Source of the DNA: an uncultured Flavobacteriaceae bacterium
GTDB taxonomy: Bacteria; Bacteroidota; Bacteroidia; Flavobacteriales; Flavobacteriaceae
Direction of reading: 5' to 3'
Assembly: GCA_947500435.1 (NCBI GenBank)
Contig: CANMRV010000008.1
Coordinates: 62,001 to 126,000, forward strand
Length of the DNA stretch: 64,000 nucleotides
Shown: in pieces, positions 48,000 through 58,320 of the stretch
Layout of the letters: each line of letters starts with the position of its first letter
Numbering within the stretch: position 1 is the first letter of the stretch
Made by a program: the position numbers and the translations under genes
Notes under the pieces: model-generated
What the model was told of the DNA's origin: nothing
Database searches by the model: none
What the model saw: only the letters and a program-made list of their open reading frames with translations

Positions 48000-50294
48000 A
48001 TGAGTGAAGAGAAGAACAGGCGCGAGGCATTGATTTATCATGCGAAACCCCAACCCGGCAAGATAAAAATCGTTCCCACCAAACCATATTCCACACAGCG
48101 TGATTTGGCATTGGCATATTCTCCTGGAGTTGCAGAACCTTGTTTAGAGATTGCAAAAGACAAGGACAACGCTTATAAATACACTTCAAAAGGAAATTTA
48201 GTAGCTGTTATTTCAAACGGTACCGCTGTTTTAGGTTTGGGCAATATTGGTCCTGAAGCATCAAAACCGGTTATGGAAGGGAAGAGCCTCCTTTTTAAGA
48301 TTTTTGCCGATATCGACGGAATGGATATTGAAGTGGATACGGAAGATGTTGATAAATTTATAGAGACGGTAAAGATGATTGCTCCAACCTTCGGGGGAAT
48401 CAATTTGGAAGACATCAAAGCACCTGAAGCATTTGAAATTGAACGCAGATTGAAGGAGGAATTGGACATTCCTGTAATGCATGATGATCAACATGGTACT
48501 GCTATTATTTCGGCAGCGGCTTTATTGAATGCGTTGGAGCTGACCAGAAAAAAGATTGAAGAGGTTCGAATTGTAGTTAGTGGTGCCGGCGCCGCAGCAG
48601 TTTCCTGTACACGATTATATAAGGCCTTCGGAGCAATAGACGAAAATATCGTTATGCTTGATAGCAAAGGGGTGATTCGAACCGATCGAGAAAATCTCTC
48701 CAAGGAAAAATTAGAATTTGCATCCGACAGAAAAATAAATACCCTTGACCAAGCGATGAAAGATGCAGATGTTTTTATCGGACTATCGATTAAAGACATT
48801 GTATCTCCTGAGATGTTGCTTTCAATGGCAAAAGACCCAATCGTTTTTGCCATGGCGAATCCGGATCCAGAGATTAAATACGAATTAGCCTGTAAAACGA
48901 GAAAAGATATTATTATGGCTACGGGCCGATCTGACCATCCTAATCAAGTGAATAATGTTTTAGGCTTCCCTTTCATATTTAGAGGGGCTTTAGACGTGCG
49001 CGCCACTGGTATCAATGAGGCCATGAAAATGGCAGCTGTAAAGGCATTGGCAGAATTGACACGAGAACCGGTACCCGAGCAAGTGAATATTGCATATGGC
49101 GAAACACGTTTGACTTTTAGTAGAGAGTATATAATTCCGAAGCCCTTTGATCCGAGGTTGATTTCTGAAATCCCGCCGGCAATTGCCAAAGCAGCCATGG
49201 AAAGTGGTATCGCTAAAGAACCTATTGAAGATTGGGACAGGTATAAAGAAGAATTGCGACAACGCTCAGGAGAGGATAACAAAGTGGTACGTTTGCTTCA
49301 TACCAGAGCAAAAATGAGTCTGAAGAAAATTGTTTTTGCCGAAGCGGATCATTTAGATGTTTTAAAGGCTGCACAGATTGCATATGAAGAAGGTATAGCA
49401 ATACCTATTTTGTTGGGTAATAAAGAAATAATTTTAGAACTGATGAAAGAACTGGAATTTGATGCTAGTCTTCTCATTATAAATCCGCAATCTAAAGAAG
49501 CAACTGAAAGAAGAAATCAATATGCTGAGAAATATTGGTTGAATAGAAGGAGAAAGGGCACCACTTTATATTCGGCTAAAACACAAATGAAGAAGCGTAA
49601 TTCGTTTGGTTCAATGATGGTTTTAGAAGGAGATGCCGATGGTATGATCTCAGGGTATTCAAGGGCGTATCCGATGGTATTGAAACCTGTTTTTGAAATA
49701 ATCGGGAGAGCATCAGGAGTTACCAAAGTCTCCACTGTTCATATTATGATCACCAAAAAAGGCCCCTTGTTTTTAGCGGATACTTCGATTAATATTGACC
49801 CTACGGCAGATGAATTGGCAGAGATTGCCCAAAACACGGCAAATGTAGCTTCTACATTTGGATTTAATCCTGTTATGGCAATGTTGTCATATGCGAATTA
49901 TGGGTCATCTACCCATCCAAAAGCTAAAAAGGTAAAAGAGGCAGTTCGCATTTTGCATGAGAATAATCCCAATTTGATTGTAGATGGAGAAATTCAAACA
50001 GATTTTGCACTCAATAAAGAGCTACTGCAAAGTCAATTTCCATTTTCAAAACTGGCTGGTAAGAAGGTGAATACGCTGATTTTTCCAAATTTAGAGTCTG
50101 CGAACATTACCTATAAGTTATTAAAAGAATTGAATGGCGCGGACTCTATCGGCCCCATTATGGTGGGACTCAAAAGATCTGTTCATATTTTACAATTGGG
50201 CGCAAGTGTAGATGAAATTGTAAACATGACGGCAGTTGCTGCAATTGATGCGCAAGAAAGAGAGAAACGTTGGAAAGCAAAAACTGGAAAATAA
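48000..50294 (+). CDS. maeB: NADP-dependent malic enzyme with phosphotransacetylase-like domain
   Basis: The 764 residues are the MaeB-type hybrid. The malic enzyme part (about 1-425) has PTKPYSTQRDLALAYSPGVAEPC, LVAVISNGTAVLGLGNIGP, MHDDQHGTAI and the NAD(P) fold VVSGAGAAAVSC. The C-terminal part (about 430-760) is a phosphate acetyltransferase-like domain that is usually inactive and binds acetyl-CoA as a regulator. It turns malate into pyruvate, CO2 and NADPH. Length is normal. In Flavobacteriaceae this gene commonly precedes ruvA and sprA, as here. Confidence 0.96.
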   Translation: MSEEKNRREALIYHAKPQPGKIKIVPTKPYSTQRDLALAYSPGVAEPCLEIAKDKDNAYKYTSKGNLVAVISNGTAVLGLGNIGPEASKPVMEGKSLLFKIFADIDGMDIEVDTEDVDKFIETVKMIAPTFGGINLEDIKAPEAFEIERRLKEELDIPVMHDDQHGTAIISAAALLNALELTRKKIEEVRIVVSGAGAAAVSCTRLYKAFGAIDENIVMLDSKGVIRTDRENLSKEKLEFASDRKINTLDQAMKDADVFIGLSIKDIVSPEMLLSMAKDPIVFAMANPDPEIKYELACKTRKDIIMATGRSDHPNQVNNVLGFPFIFRGALDVRATGINEAMKMAAVKALAELTREPVPEQVNIAYGETRLTFSREYIIPKPFDPRLISEIPPAIAKAAMESGIAKEPIEDWDRYKEELRQRSGEDNKVVRLLHTRAKMSLKKIVFAEADHLDVLKAAQIAYEEGIAIPILLGNKEIILELMKELEFDASLLIINPQSKEATERRNQYAEKYWLNRRRKGTTLYSAKTQMKKRNSFGSMMVLEGDADGMISGYSRAYPMVLKPVFEIIGRASGVTKVSTVHIMITKKGPLFLADTSINIDPTADELAEIAQNTANVASTFGFNPVMAMLSYANYGSSTHPKAKKVKEAVRILHENNPNLIVDGEIQTDFALNKELLQSQFPFSKLAGKKVNTLIFPNLESANITYKLLKELNGADSIGPIMVGLKRSVHILQLGASVDEIVNMTAVAAIDAQEREKRWKAKTGK

Positions 50295-50303
50295 CACAAA
50301 TTA

Positions 50304-50361
50304 AAATTCAAGTATCAGATTCAAATACTATGGTTTTGAAATTGCGTTTGGACTTGAATTT
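50304..50361. repeat. Perfect 10-bp inverted repeat in the maeB-ruvA gap
   Basis: AAATTCAAGT (50304-50313) and ACTTGAATTT (50352-50361) are perfect inverted copies with a 38-base loop. The right side is part of an 18-base motif (50342-50359) that recurs with two changes at 58261-58278 upstream of gcvH. No T-run follows, so it is not a classic terminator. Confidence 0.5.
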
Positions 50362-50379
50362 GTAATAGAATTTTAAACC

Positions 50380-50961
50380 ATGATCCATCACCTCAAAGGT
50401 AAATTAGTAGAAAAGAACCCAACCCATGTTATTATTGAATGTGCTGGGGTAGGTTATTTCGTAAACATATCGTTACATACATTTTCCAAGATTGCAGATA
50501 CAGAAAGTATCAATCTGTTTACTCATTTGCAGGTTAAAGAGGATTCGCATACACTATTTGGGTTTTCTGAAAAATCAGAACGCGAGATATTTAGGCTTTT
50601 ATTATCCGTTTCAGGCATTGGATCCAGTACAGCTCGTACAATGTTATCATCATTATCGCCCGCACAAATTCGAGATGCCATCGCAAGCGGAGATGTTCCT
50701 ACAATACAGGGTATCAAAGGTATAGGAGCAAAGACAGCCCAACGTGTGATTTTAGACCTAAAAGACAAGGTTCTAAAAGTCTACGATATTGACGAAGTTT
50801 CCCTTAGTTCAAACAATACAAATAAAGAAGAAGCGTTATCAGCATTAGAGGTTCTTGGGTACACCCGAAGACAGTCTGAAAAAATTGTAGATAAAGTGCT
50901 ACTTCAAGATTCCTCCCTAAGCGTTGAAAACATTATAAAACTCGCGCTTAAAAATTTGTAA
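50380..50961 (+). CDS. ruvA: Holliday junction branch-migration protein RuvA
   Basis: The 193 residues have three RuvA domains: an OB fold (1-63, MIHHLKGKLVEKNPTHVIIECAG, FTHLQVKEDSHTLFGF), tandem helix-hairpin-helix motifs (LLSVSGIGSSTARTML and IQGIKGIGAKTAQRVILDLKDK), and a C-terminal RuvB-contacting domain (about 145-193, ALEVLGYTRRQSEKIV). It forms the tetramer that holds the four-way junction for RuvB. It stands 5 bases before sprA. Confidence 0.97.
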   Translation: MIHHLKGKLVEKNPTHVIIECAGVGYFVNISLHTFSKIADTESINLFTHLQVKEDSHTLFGFSEKSEREIFRLLLSVSGIGSSTARTMLSSLSPAQIRDAIASGDVPTIQGIKGIGAKTAQRVILDLKDKVLKVYDIDEVSLSSNNTNKEEALSALEVLGYTRRQSEKIVDKVLLQDSSLSVENIIKLALKNL

Positions 50962-50966
50962 CTAGT

Positions 50967-53900
50967 TTGAAAAAAGGGGCAAAACAAATACTTAAATCTT
51001 CATTTAAGCTAACCATTCTATTCCTACTATTTTTTGCAGCAACGGAGTTGTCCTATGCCCAAGAAACAGATGAAGAGAATACACAGCAACAAGATTCTGT
51101 AAAGACAGGTTTCTCATTGGGGAAGCTGATTCTTGAGAATCCAGAGAGCATTGTTTCCAAGTATATTTACGACCCGAATTTAGACCGATATATCTATAAC
51201 GAGAGCGTTGGAGATTTTGATATCGGTTACCCCATTATTCTTACACCAGATCAGTATTATGATTTGGTTCGTAAGGAGGGAATAAAAGATTATTTTAAGG
51301 AAAAAGGAGATGCCTTATCAGGAAAGAAAGAAGGGTCTGGTGATGCGCAGAAAAACCTACTTCCGAATTTTTACGTAAACAATAACTTCTTTCAATCCGT
51401 TTTTGGCGGAAATACCATTGAGGTTATCCCGCAAGGTTCTGTTGCGATGGATTTAGGCGTGATTTGGCAGAAGAATGACAATCCATCCTTATCTCCTAGA
51501 AATAGAACAAATCTATCTTTTGATTTTGATCAACGTATCAGTTTGAGTATGTTGGGTAAAATAGGCGAGCGTCTTCAAGTGACTGCGAACTATGATACTG
51601 AAGCTACCTTCGACTTTCAGAATATCGTGAAATTGGATTACACACCTACAGAAGATGATATCATTCAAAGTATTGAAGTAGGTAACGTAAATATGCCTTT
51701 GAATAGTTCACTTATTCAAGGTGCACAGAGTCTATTTGGTGTGAAAACACAGTTGCAATTTGGTAGAACAAAGGTAACGGCGGTTTTCTCCGAACAGCGT
51801 TCACAAAACAATACTGTAGTTGCCCAAGGAGGTGGAACTCTTAGCGATTTTTCGATTACTGCTTTAGATTATGACGAAGACAGGCACTTCTTTTTAGCTC
51901 AGTATTTTAGGGATAACTACGATAAAGCACTTTCTAAATATCCATACATACAAAGTAAGGTTCAAATTACGCGATTGGAAGTTTGGGTAACGAATAGAAG
52001 TCAACAAACATTGAATGTAAGAAACGTGGTTGCACTGCAAGATTTAGGGGAAACACGTTTCGGACAAACCACGATCGGTGCAGATGACCAAGAAAAAACG
52101 AGAATAGGTACTATTGCAGGAAACGGTTCCAATACCTTTTTTAATACAACTTCCATGAGTGTTTTTCCCCGGAACAACGCCAATGGATATGACCCAACCA
52201 ATATCGGGGGTGCAGGTAGTGCCTTGACAGATCAAATAAGAGATATTGCGACTGTAGAAAATGGGTTTAACGTTTCTTCTGTACCTGGTTATCAAGTAAA
52301 CCAAGGTTTTGACTACGCGATTTTAGAAAACGCCAGAAAATTAGATTCAGGTAGAGATTATGAGTTTGACACACAATTGGGTTATATTTCTTTGAATCAA
52401 CGTTTGAGCAACGATGAAGTATTGGGTGTGGCTTTTCAATACACAGTAGATGGGCAAGTTTTTCAAGTCGGTGAGTTCGCTAATGGAGGCGTCGATGCTA
52501 CAAGCTTGACACCCGGGGCACAACCAATCATAGAGAACAATACGCTAATTCTAAAACTACTAAAGAGTAACGTAACGAATATCACAGATCCTATATGGGA
52601 TTTGATGATGAAAAACATCTATGCAACAGGCGCTTTTCGTTTGAGTCAAGAAGATTTCAAACTGAATATTTTGTTTTCAGACCCAACACCTCGAAATTAT
52701 ATTACTCCTGTTGATCCTTTTCCAACTTCCGCTACAGGTGACAATGGAAAACCTTTGGAGGAAAGAATTTTATTGGATGTCTTTAATTTAGATAGATTGA
52801 ATGCGTACAATGACTTACAGCCAGGAGGTGACGGGTTCTTTGATTTCATTCCAGGTCGAACGGTTAATACCAGAAACGGACTTATCATTTTCACTAAAAC
52901 GGAACCTTTTGGAGGGTTTTTACATGGTCTTCTAGGCGGTGGTGATTACGCAGACGAGCAATCGTACAACAACAATCAATCAAAATATGTATTCCGTGAT
53001 ATGTATGAGCTGACAAAAGCAGCTTCTTTGCAAAACCCTGAAAAGAATAAATTTTTATTAAAAGGGCGCTATAAATCAGAAGGAAGTAACGGTATTCCAA
53101 TTGGTGCTTTCAATGTGCCAAGAGGATCGGTGCGTGTTACTGCTGGTGGACGAACTTTACAGGAGGGTATTGACTACACAGTAAATTATCAAGCGGGTAC
53201 GGTTCAGATTTTAGACCCTAGCTTGGAAGCTTCTAATACACCCATCAATATATCCGTTGAAAACAACGCTGTTTTCGGACAGCAAACCAGACGTTTTACG
53301 GGAATTAACGTGGAGCATCAGGTAAATAAGAATTTTGTTTTAGGGGGAACTCTACTTAATTTGAATGAGCGCCCACTGACCCAAAAATCAAATTTTGGGA
53401 CAGAACCGGTAAACAATACTATTTTCGGTTTAAACGGAAATTTCTCAACAGAAGTTCCTTTCTTAACGCGATTAGCAAACAAGTTGCCGAATATTGATAC
53501 TGATGTGCCTTCTAATTTATCGGTGCGCGCTGAGGTAGCTTGGTTAAAACCGAATTCTCCTAAAAATGCGGATTTTCAAGGAGAAACCACCACCTATTTA
53601 GATGACTTTGAAGGTGCGCAGGCTTTGATAGATATACGTTCTTCTCTGGGATGGTCGTTGGCGAGTACGCCCGTGGAGTTTGCGGAAGGTAAACAAGGTT
53701 TAGAAACCGGTTTTGAAAGAGCTAAAATGTCTTGGTATACTATTGATCCCATCTTTTACACGAACCAAAGACCTCCTGGTGTTACCGACAGCGACATGTC
53801 CACAAATGAGACAAGGCGTGTGTTCATACAGCAACTCTTTCAACAAGACGTTGCCCAAGGACAGACTCAGGTTCAGAATACTTTGAATATCAATTATTTT

Positions 53901-56900
53901 CCAAACGAAAAAGGACCTTACAATAACAATCCAAATTTTGAAGCCGAGCAACCTGATGAAAAATGGGCTGGGATTATGCGCTCACTTAGTAGCACCAATT
54001 TTGAACAAGCCAATGTTGAGTTTGTGCAGTTTTGGATATTAGATCCATATGTGGATGGAATTACTGATTCGCCGGGTGAACTAGTCTTGAACTTTGGAAA
54101 TGTTTCTGAGGATATTTTAAAAGATGGAAGAAAGCAATATGAGAATGGCCTTCCAGGGGTTGGCAGTAACGAACTGGTTCGTGATACCGAATGGGGTAGA
54201 GTACCTCAGACTCAGGCTTTGGTATACGCTTTTGATGCTGATGAAACCAATAGATCTTTACAGGATATCGGCTTGGATGGTTTGAACGATGCTGATGAAG
54301 CAACAATCTATAGCAATAATACTGGTGATGACCCCGCATTGGACAACTATCAATATTATTTGAATCGTGAAGGTGACATTCTAGAAAGATATAAAGATTT
54401 CAATAATCCCGATGGAAACTCCCCGGTAAGTGTCTCAAATACAGATAGAGGCTCAAATACCTTACCTGACGTGGAAGATATTGATCGTGATTTAACGATG
54501 AATACTATAAATAGTTATTACGAATATCGCATACCTATAGAACCAAATACGACTGTTAATGACAAGTATGTTACTGATGTTTTAGAAACTGCACCGGTGC
54601 CAACAAATGATGTTCCTGACGGCAGGCAAATCAACAGACGCTGGATTCAATATAAAATTCCTTTAAGTGATTTTACGGAAGCGGTGGGTGGTATCTCTGA
54701 TTTCAGGTCGATTAGTTTTATGAGGATGTATATGACTGGCTTTACAACGCCTACGGTACTCCGCTTTGCAACATTGGATTTGGTGCGCGGTGATTGGAGA
54801 ACATACACCAAAAATCTACAGGATGATATGGTGGATGCTGACCCTTCTGATGATGGAACTGTAATCGATGTAAATGCAGTAAATATTGAGGAGAATGAAA
54901 ACCGAACGCCCATTCCTTATGTTTTGCCGCCTGGAGTGATAAGAGAACGTTTGAACAATAACAATACAGTCATTCGTCAAAACGAACAATCATTATCTTT
55001 TGTGGTTGAAAATTTAGAGCCGGAAGATTCTCGAGGTGTATTTAAAAGTTTAAATATTGACGTGCGACAGTACAAGAAAATTAGGATGTTCATGCATGCA
55101 GAGAAAATCGCCGATAGTGATTTCTCTGATGATGATACACCTTTGGTTGGTTTCCTAAGAATAGGTACTGATTTTTCTGAGAATTTTTATCAGATTGAAC
55201 GTGCCTTGCAATTGACCCCTTTTACTGCCAGATCAGAAGATGAGATTTGGCCCGAAGTAAACGAAATGGAGATTTTGTTGGAAGATTTAAATAAGGTGAA
55301 ATCCGCTTGGATTGCTGGTGGCGATTTAACCGAAGTACGCTTTTTTGAAGTGGAAAATGGAGAAGTGATTCCCGTTGATGAATTTGCGCCAAGAACTTTA
55401 GGAAGAAACCGGATTGGAATAAAAGGAAATCCATCTTTAGGAAGCATCCGTAGTATGATGGTCGGGGTTAAGAACATTGACAATATTCCGGCAAGAGGTG
55501 AAGTTTGGTTCAATGAATTGCGATTGGCTGGTTTAGATAATAATGGTGGTTGGGCTGCGGTAGCTGCAATCGATGCTAATATGGCCGACTTTGCGAACGT
55601 TACGGCAACAGGGGCTAAAAGTACCTCTGGTTTTGGCGGAATAGATCAAATGCCGAATGAGCGTGCTCGAGAAGATGCACTTTCTTATGATGTGGTTACA
55701 AATGTAAATATCGGGCAATTGCTTCCCAATAAATGGGGCGTTCAATTACCGTTCAATTATGGAATATCCGAGGAGATTATCACTCCTGAGTTCGACCCAG
55801 TTTATGATGATTTAAAGTTGCAAGACCGCATTGATGCAGCTACTACTCAAGAAGGTAAAGATCAAGTTTTAGAGCAGGCGGAAGACTATACCAAGCGAAC
55901 GAGTATTAATTTAATTGGAGTTCGAAAAGATCGAGGAGAAGAAGCGGATGCGAATTTTTACGATATAGAGAATTTTACCTTTAACTATTCGTATAATGAA
56001 ATCGATCATCGTGATTTTGAAATAGCGAACCTAAGAGATCAGAATGTAAATACCGGTTTTGTCTATAACCATGCATTTAAGCCAGCGGAAGTGGCTCCAT
56101 TTGCCAAAAAAGATTCACTTTTTAATGGAAAATATCTGAAATGGTTAAAAGATTTAAATTTTAACCTACTGCCTGCTACCATTTCGGTGAATTCCAATAT
56201 TGAAAGGCAATTCAATCAACAACGCTTTCGTGATGTTTTTGTAGATGGTGAAGATCGCTTAGCGCTTCCTACTCTTAGACAACGTAACTACCAATTCAAT
56301 TGGCAATATGCTGTAAATTATAGTTTGACAAAATCATTGCGGCTAAACTTAACAGCGAGTAACAATAGTATTGTTCGTAACTTCTTAGATGAGAATGGGA
56401 GAACCGATGCTTTTCTTGATGAACGTTTGAATCTTTGGGATGGCTTTTTCGACCTAGGTGAACCGAACCGTCATGCGCAGGCAATGGAATTGAATTATGA
56501 ACTGCCTTTCAGTAAAATTCCTGCATTAGATTTTATTAGTTCACAATATACCTACTCGAGTAATTTTGATTGGCAACGAGGTGGTGATGCTATTCGTGAA
56601 GTGGCTGGAGGCGATGTGAATACCGTGCAAAATTCGAACACGCACAATTTGACAGCTTCGTTTACCATGCAAAAATTCTATGATCTTATCGGATTAAAGA
56701 AAAAAGATGGGAAAACTCAGGCAAATACGGCCCCCGTGCGAAAAGATAAGGCAGGAAATGCCAAAGAAGAAAAGAAAAAGAAAGGGCCTAGAAAGACAGG
56801 CAAGCTTTTTAATACTGTAGTGGATGTTGTTACCATGGTGAAACGATTGAACATCAATTACAATGAAATGAATGGCACCGTTTTACCAGGATACACACAA

Positions 56901-58154
56901 TCTGTTGGTTTTATTGGTTCAGCAAGACCTACCCTTGGTTTTGTATTTGGTAGTCAATCTGATGTGCGATTCGAAGCAGCACGAAATGGATGGCTGACTC
57001 CGTTCGGGGATTTTAATGAACAGTATATCCGAAGAACGAATAAACAATTGAATATTACGGCTACTGCTCAACCTTTAAAAGATTTAACGATTGATTTAGT
57101 GGCAGACCGTCAGTTTTCTGAAAGTTCGCAAGAAAATTTTGATTTAGACAAATGGAGAAATGGAGAGCCTGCCCTTGTTAATAGCCTGGGAAGTTTTAGC
57201 ATATCTACCATGATGATAGGTACAGCCTTTGGAAAGAGTGATGAGTTTGATTCAAAGAATTTTGAGCAGTTCAAGCAAAATAGACTTACCGTTGCGAATA
57301 GAATTAACGCTGATCGTGGTAATCAATCTGGGGGGCAAGTAGATGGAGAAGGTTTTCCTGATGGCTATAGTAAAACACAACAAGATGTATTGTTGCCCGC
57401 TTTCTTTGCGGCCTACACGGGTCAAGACGCAAGTCGTGTAAATTTAGATGCATTCAGACAGATTCCTATTCCGAATTGGAATATTAAATACACTGGTTTA
57501 ATGAAGAACAAGTGGTTTAAGAAGAAATTCAAACGTTTTTCTGTAAGTCACGGATACCGCGCTGCGTATAGCATTAATTCGTTTCAATCGAACCTAGAGC
57601 GAGAAAATGGAATAAGAATTGTTGAAAATGGAGTGGAGGGAGATTTTCTTTCTGAACTTATTTTGAATAATGTAGTTCTTACAGATCAATTCAACCCTTT
57701 AGTACGTCTTGACTTTGAAATGAAAAACTCAGTTAGTGTTTTAGCGGAAGTTCGAAGTGATCGTATGCTCTCCTTAAGTCTAGATAACAATTTACTTACA
57801 GAGAACAATGGTAAGGAATATACCGTCGGTTTGGGTTATCGTATCAAAGATGTGAAATTCGTTACCAATATCGGTGGGCAAAAAACACGTTTGAAAGGGG
57901 ACTTGAATTTAAAGGCTGATGTTACCCTAAGGGATAACCTGACCATCATTCGAAATCTTGACATTGATAATAATCAAATTACTTCTGGCCAAAACCTTTT
58001 ATCCATCAAGTTTACAGCCGATTATGCATTGAGTAAAAATTTGAATGCATTGTTCTTTTATGATCATTCTTTTTCGCAGTTTGCAGTTTCCACAGCATTT
58101 CCACAAACTACTATTAATACAGGTTTTACACTCCGATATAACTTTGGGAATTAA
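50967..58154 (+). CDS. sprA: SprA, outer-membrane translocon of the type IX secretion system
   Basis: SprA, 2395 residues long, forms the very large outer-membrane barrel through which type IX cargo leaves the cell and is needed for gliding. A signal peptide (FKLTILFLLFFAATELSYAQ) is followed by SprA N-terminal motifs (GKLILENPESIVSKYIYDPNLDRYIY, YPIILTPDQYYDLVRKEGIKDYFKEKG). FYVNNNFFQSVFGGNTIEVIPQGSV comes next, then many barrel strands, with YTVGLGYRIKDVKF and a final aromatic LRYNFGN. The start is TTG: a stop codon lies in frame at 50949 and no ATG occurs before or within the signal peptide. The T9SS-domain protein at 1-323 is a possible cargo. Confidence 0.96.
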   Translation: MKKGAKQILKSSFKLTILFLLFFAATELSYAQETDEENTQQQDSVKTGFSLGKLILENPESIVSKYIYDPNLDRYIYNESVGDFDIGYPIILTPDQYYDLVRKEGIKDYFKEKGDALSGKKEGSGDAQKNLLPNFYVNNNFFQSVFGGNTIEVIPQGSVAMDLGVIWQKNDNPSLSPRNRTNLSFDFDQRISLSMLGKIGERLQVTANYDTEATFDFQNIVKLDYTPTEDDIIQSIEVGNVNMPLNSSLIQGAQSLFGVKTQLQFGRTKVTAVFSEQRSQNNTVVAQGGGTLSDFSITALDYDEDRHFFLAQYFRDNYDKALSKYPYIQSKVQITRLEVWVTNRSQQTLNVRNVVALQDLGETRFGQTTIGADDQEKTRIGTIAGNGSNTFFNTTSMSVFPRNNANGYDPTNIGGAGSALTDQIRDIATVENGFNVSSVPGYQVNQGFDYAILENARKLDSGRDYEFDTQLGYISLNQRLSNDEVLGVAFQYTVDGQVFQVGEFANGGVDATSLTPGAQPIIENNTLILKLLKSNVTNITDPIWDLMMKNIYATGAFRLSQEDFKLNILFSDPTPRNYITPVDPFPTSATGDNGKPLEERILLDVFNLDRLNAYNDLQPGGDGFFDFIPGRTVNTRNGLIIFTKTEPFGGFLHGLLGGGDYADEQSYNNNQSKYVFRDMYELTKAASLQNPEKNKFLLKGRYKSEGSNGIPIGAFNVPRGSVRVTAGGRTLQEGIDYTVNYQAGTVQILDPSLEASNTPINISVENNAVFGQQTRRFTGINVEHQVNKNFVLGGTLLNLNERPLTQKSNFGTEPVNNTIFGLNGNFSTEVPFLTRLANKLPNIDTDVPSNLSVRAEVAWLKPNSPKNADFQGETTTYLDDFEGAQALIDIRSSLGWSLASTPVEFAEGKQGLETGFERAKMSWYTIDPIFYTNQRPPGVTDSDMSTNETRRVFIQQLFQQDVAQGQTQVQNTLNINYFPNEKGPYNNNPNFEAEQPDEKWAGIMRSLSSTNFEQANVEFVQFWILDPYVDGITDSPGELVLNFGNVSEDILKDGRKQYENGLPGVGSNELVRDTEWGRVPQTQALVYAFDADETNRSLQDIGLDGLNDADEATIYSNNTGDDPALDNYQYYLNREGDILERYKDFNNPDGNSPVSVSNTDRGSNTLPDVEDIDRDLTMNTINSYYEYRIPIEPNTTVNDKYVTDVLETAPVPTNDVPDGRQINRRWIQYKIPLSDFTEAVGGISDFRSISFMRMYMTGFTTPTVLRFATLDLVRGDWRTYTKNLQDDMVDADPSDDGTVIDVNAVNIEENENRTPIPYVLPPGVIRERLNNNNTVIRQNEQSLSFVVENLEPEDSRGVFKSLNIDVRQYKKIRMFMHAEKIADSDFSDDDTPLVGFLRIGTDFSENFYQIERALQLTPFTARSEDEIWPEVNEMEILLEDLNKVKSAWIAGGDLTEVRFFEVENGEVIPVDEFAPRTLGRNRIGIKGNPSLGSIRSMMVGVKNIDNIPARGEVWFNELRLAGLDNNGGWAAVAAIDANMADFANVTATGAKSTSGFGGIDQMPNERAREDALSYDVVTNVNIGQLLPNKWGVQLPFNYGISEEIITPEFDPVYDDLKLQDRIDAATTQEGKDQVLEQAEDYTKRTSINLIGVRKDRGEEADANFYDIENFTFNYSYNEIDHRDFEIANLRDQNVNTGFVYNHAFKPAEVAPFAKKDSLFNGKYLKWLKDLNFNLLPATISVNSNIERQFNQQRFRDVFVDGEDRLALPTLRQRNYQFNWQYAVNYSLTKSLRLNLTASNNSIVRNFLDENGRTDAFLDERLNLWDGFFDLGEPNRHAQAMELNYELPFSKIPALDFISSQYTYSSNFDWQRGGDAIREVAGGDVNTVQNSNTHNLTASFTMQKFYDLIGLKKKDGKTQANTAPVRKDKAGNAKEEKKKKGPRKTGKLFNTVVDVVTMVKRLNINYNEMNGTVLPGYTQSVGFIGSARPTLGFVFGSQSDVRFEAARNGWLTPFGDFNEQYIRRTNKQLNITATAQPLKDLTIDLVADRQFSESSQENFDLDKWRNGEPALVNSLGSFSISTMMIGTAFGKSDEFDSKNFEQFKQNRLTVANRINADRGNQSGGQVDGEGFPDGYSKTQQDVLLPAFFAAYTGQDASRVNLDAFRQIPIPNWNIKYTGLMKNKWFKKKFKRFSVSHGYRAAYSINSFQSNLERENGIRIVENGVEGDFLSELILNNVVLTDQFNPLVRLDFEMKNSVSVLAEVRSDRMLSLSLDNNLLTENNGKEYTVGLGYRIKDVKFVTNIGGQKTRLKGDLNLKADVTLRDNLTIIRNLDIDNNQITSGQNLLSIKFTADYALSKNLNALFFYDHSFSQFAVSTAFPQTTINTGFTLRYNFGN

Positions 58155-58166
58155 TGTTCTCATTCC

Positions 58167-58191
58167 GACGCAGGAGCAATCTACTCGCGTC
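58167..58191. repeat. Short imperfect palindrome downstream of sprA
   Basis: GACGC (58167-58171) pairs with GCGTC (58187-58191) and GAG with CTC inside, leaving a two-base bulge and the loop CAATCTA. It begins 13 bases after the sprA stop. The framing CATTCC before and AATCT inside recalls small extragenic palindromes of Flavobacteriaceae. It could also act as a weak sprA terminator, but the tail has few T's. Confidence 0.4.
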
Positions 58192-58265
58192 TGTAATTTA
58201 ATAATATCAAACATCGCGTACTGCGCATCCAGTGTCAAATATGAAAAACGGATTTGTATTTTGCG

Positions 58266-58297
58266 TTTGAATTTGAATATGGAATCATTTACATTTG
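58266..58297 (+). promoter_or_regulatory. Promoter of gcvH
   Basis: TTTG at 58266-58269 and TACATTTG at 58290-58297 with a 20-base spacer match the consensus. The start at 58321 follows 23 bases later. The TTTG lies inside the 18-base motif shared with the gap before ruvA. Confidence 0.75.
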
Positions 58298-58320
58298 CCT
58301 GACTAATTAAAATTCTTAGA

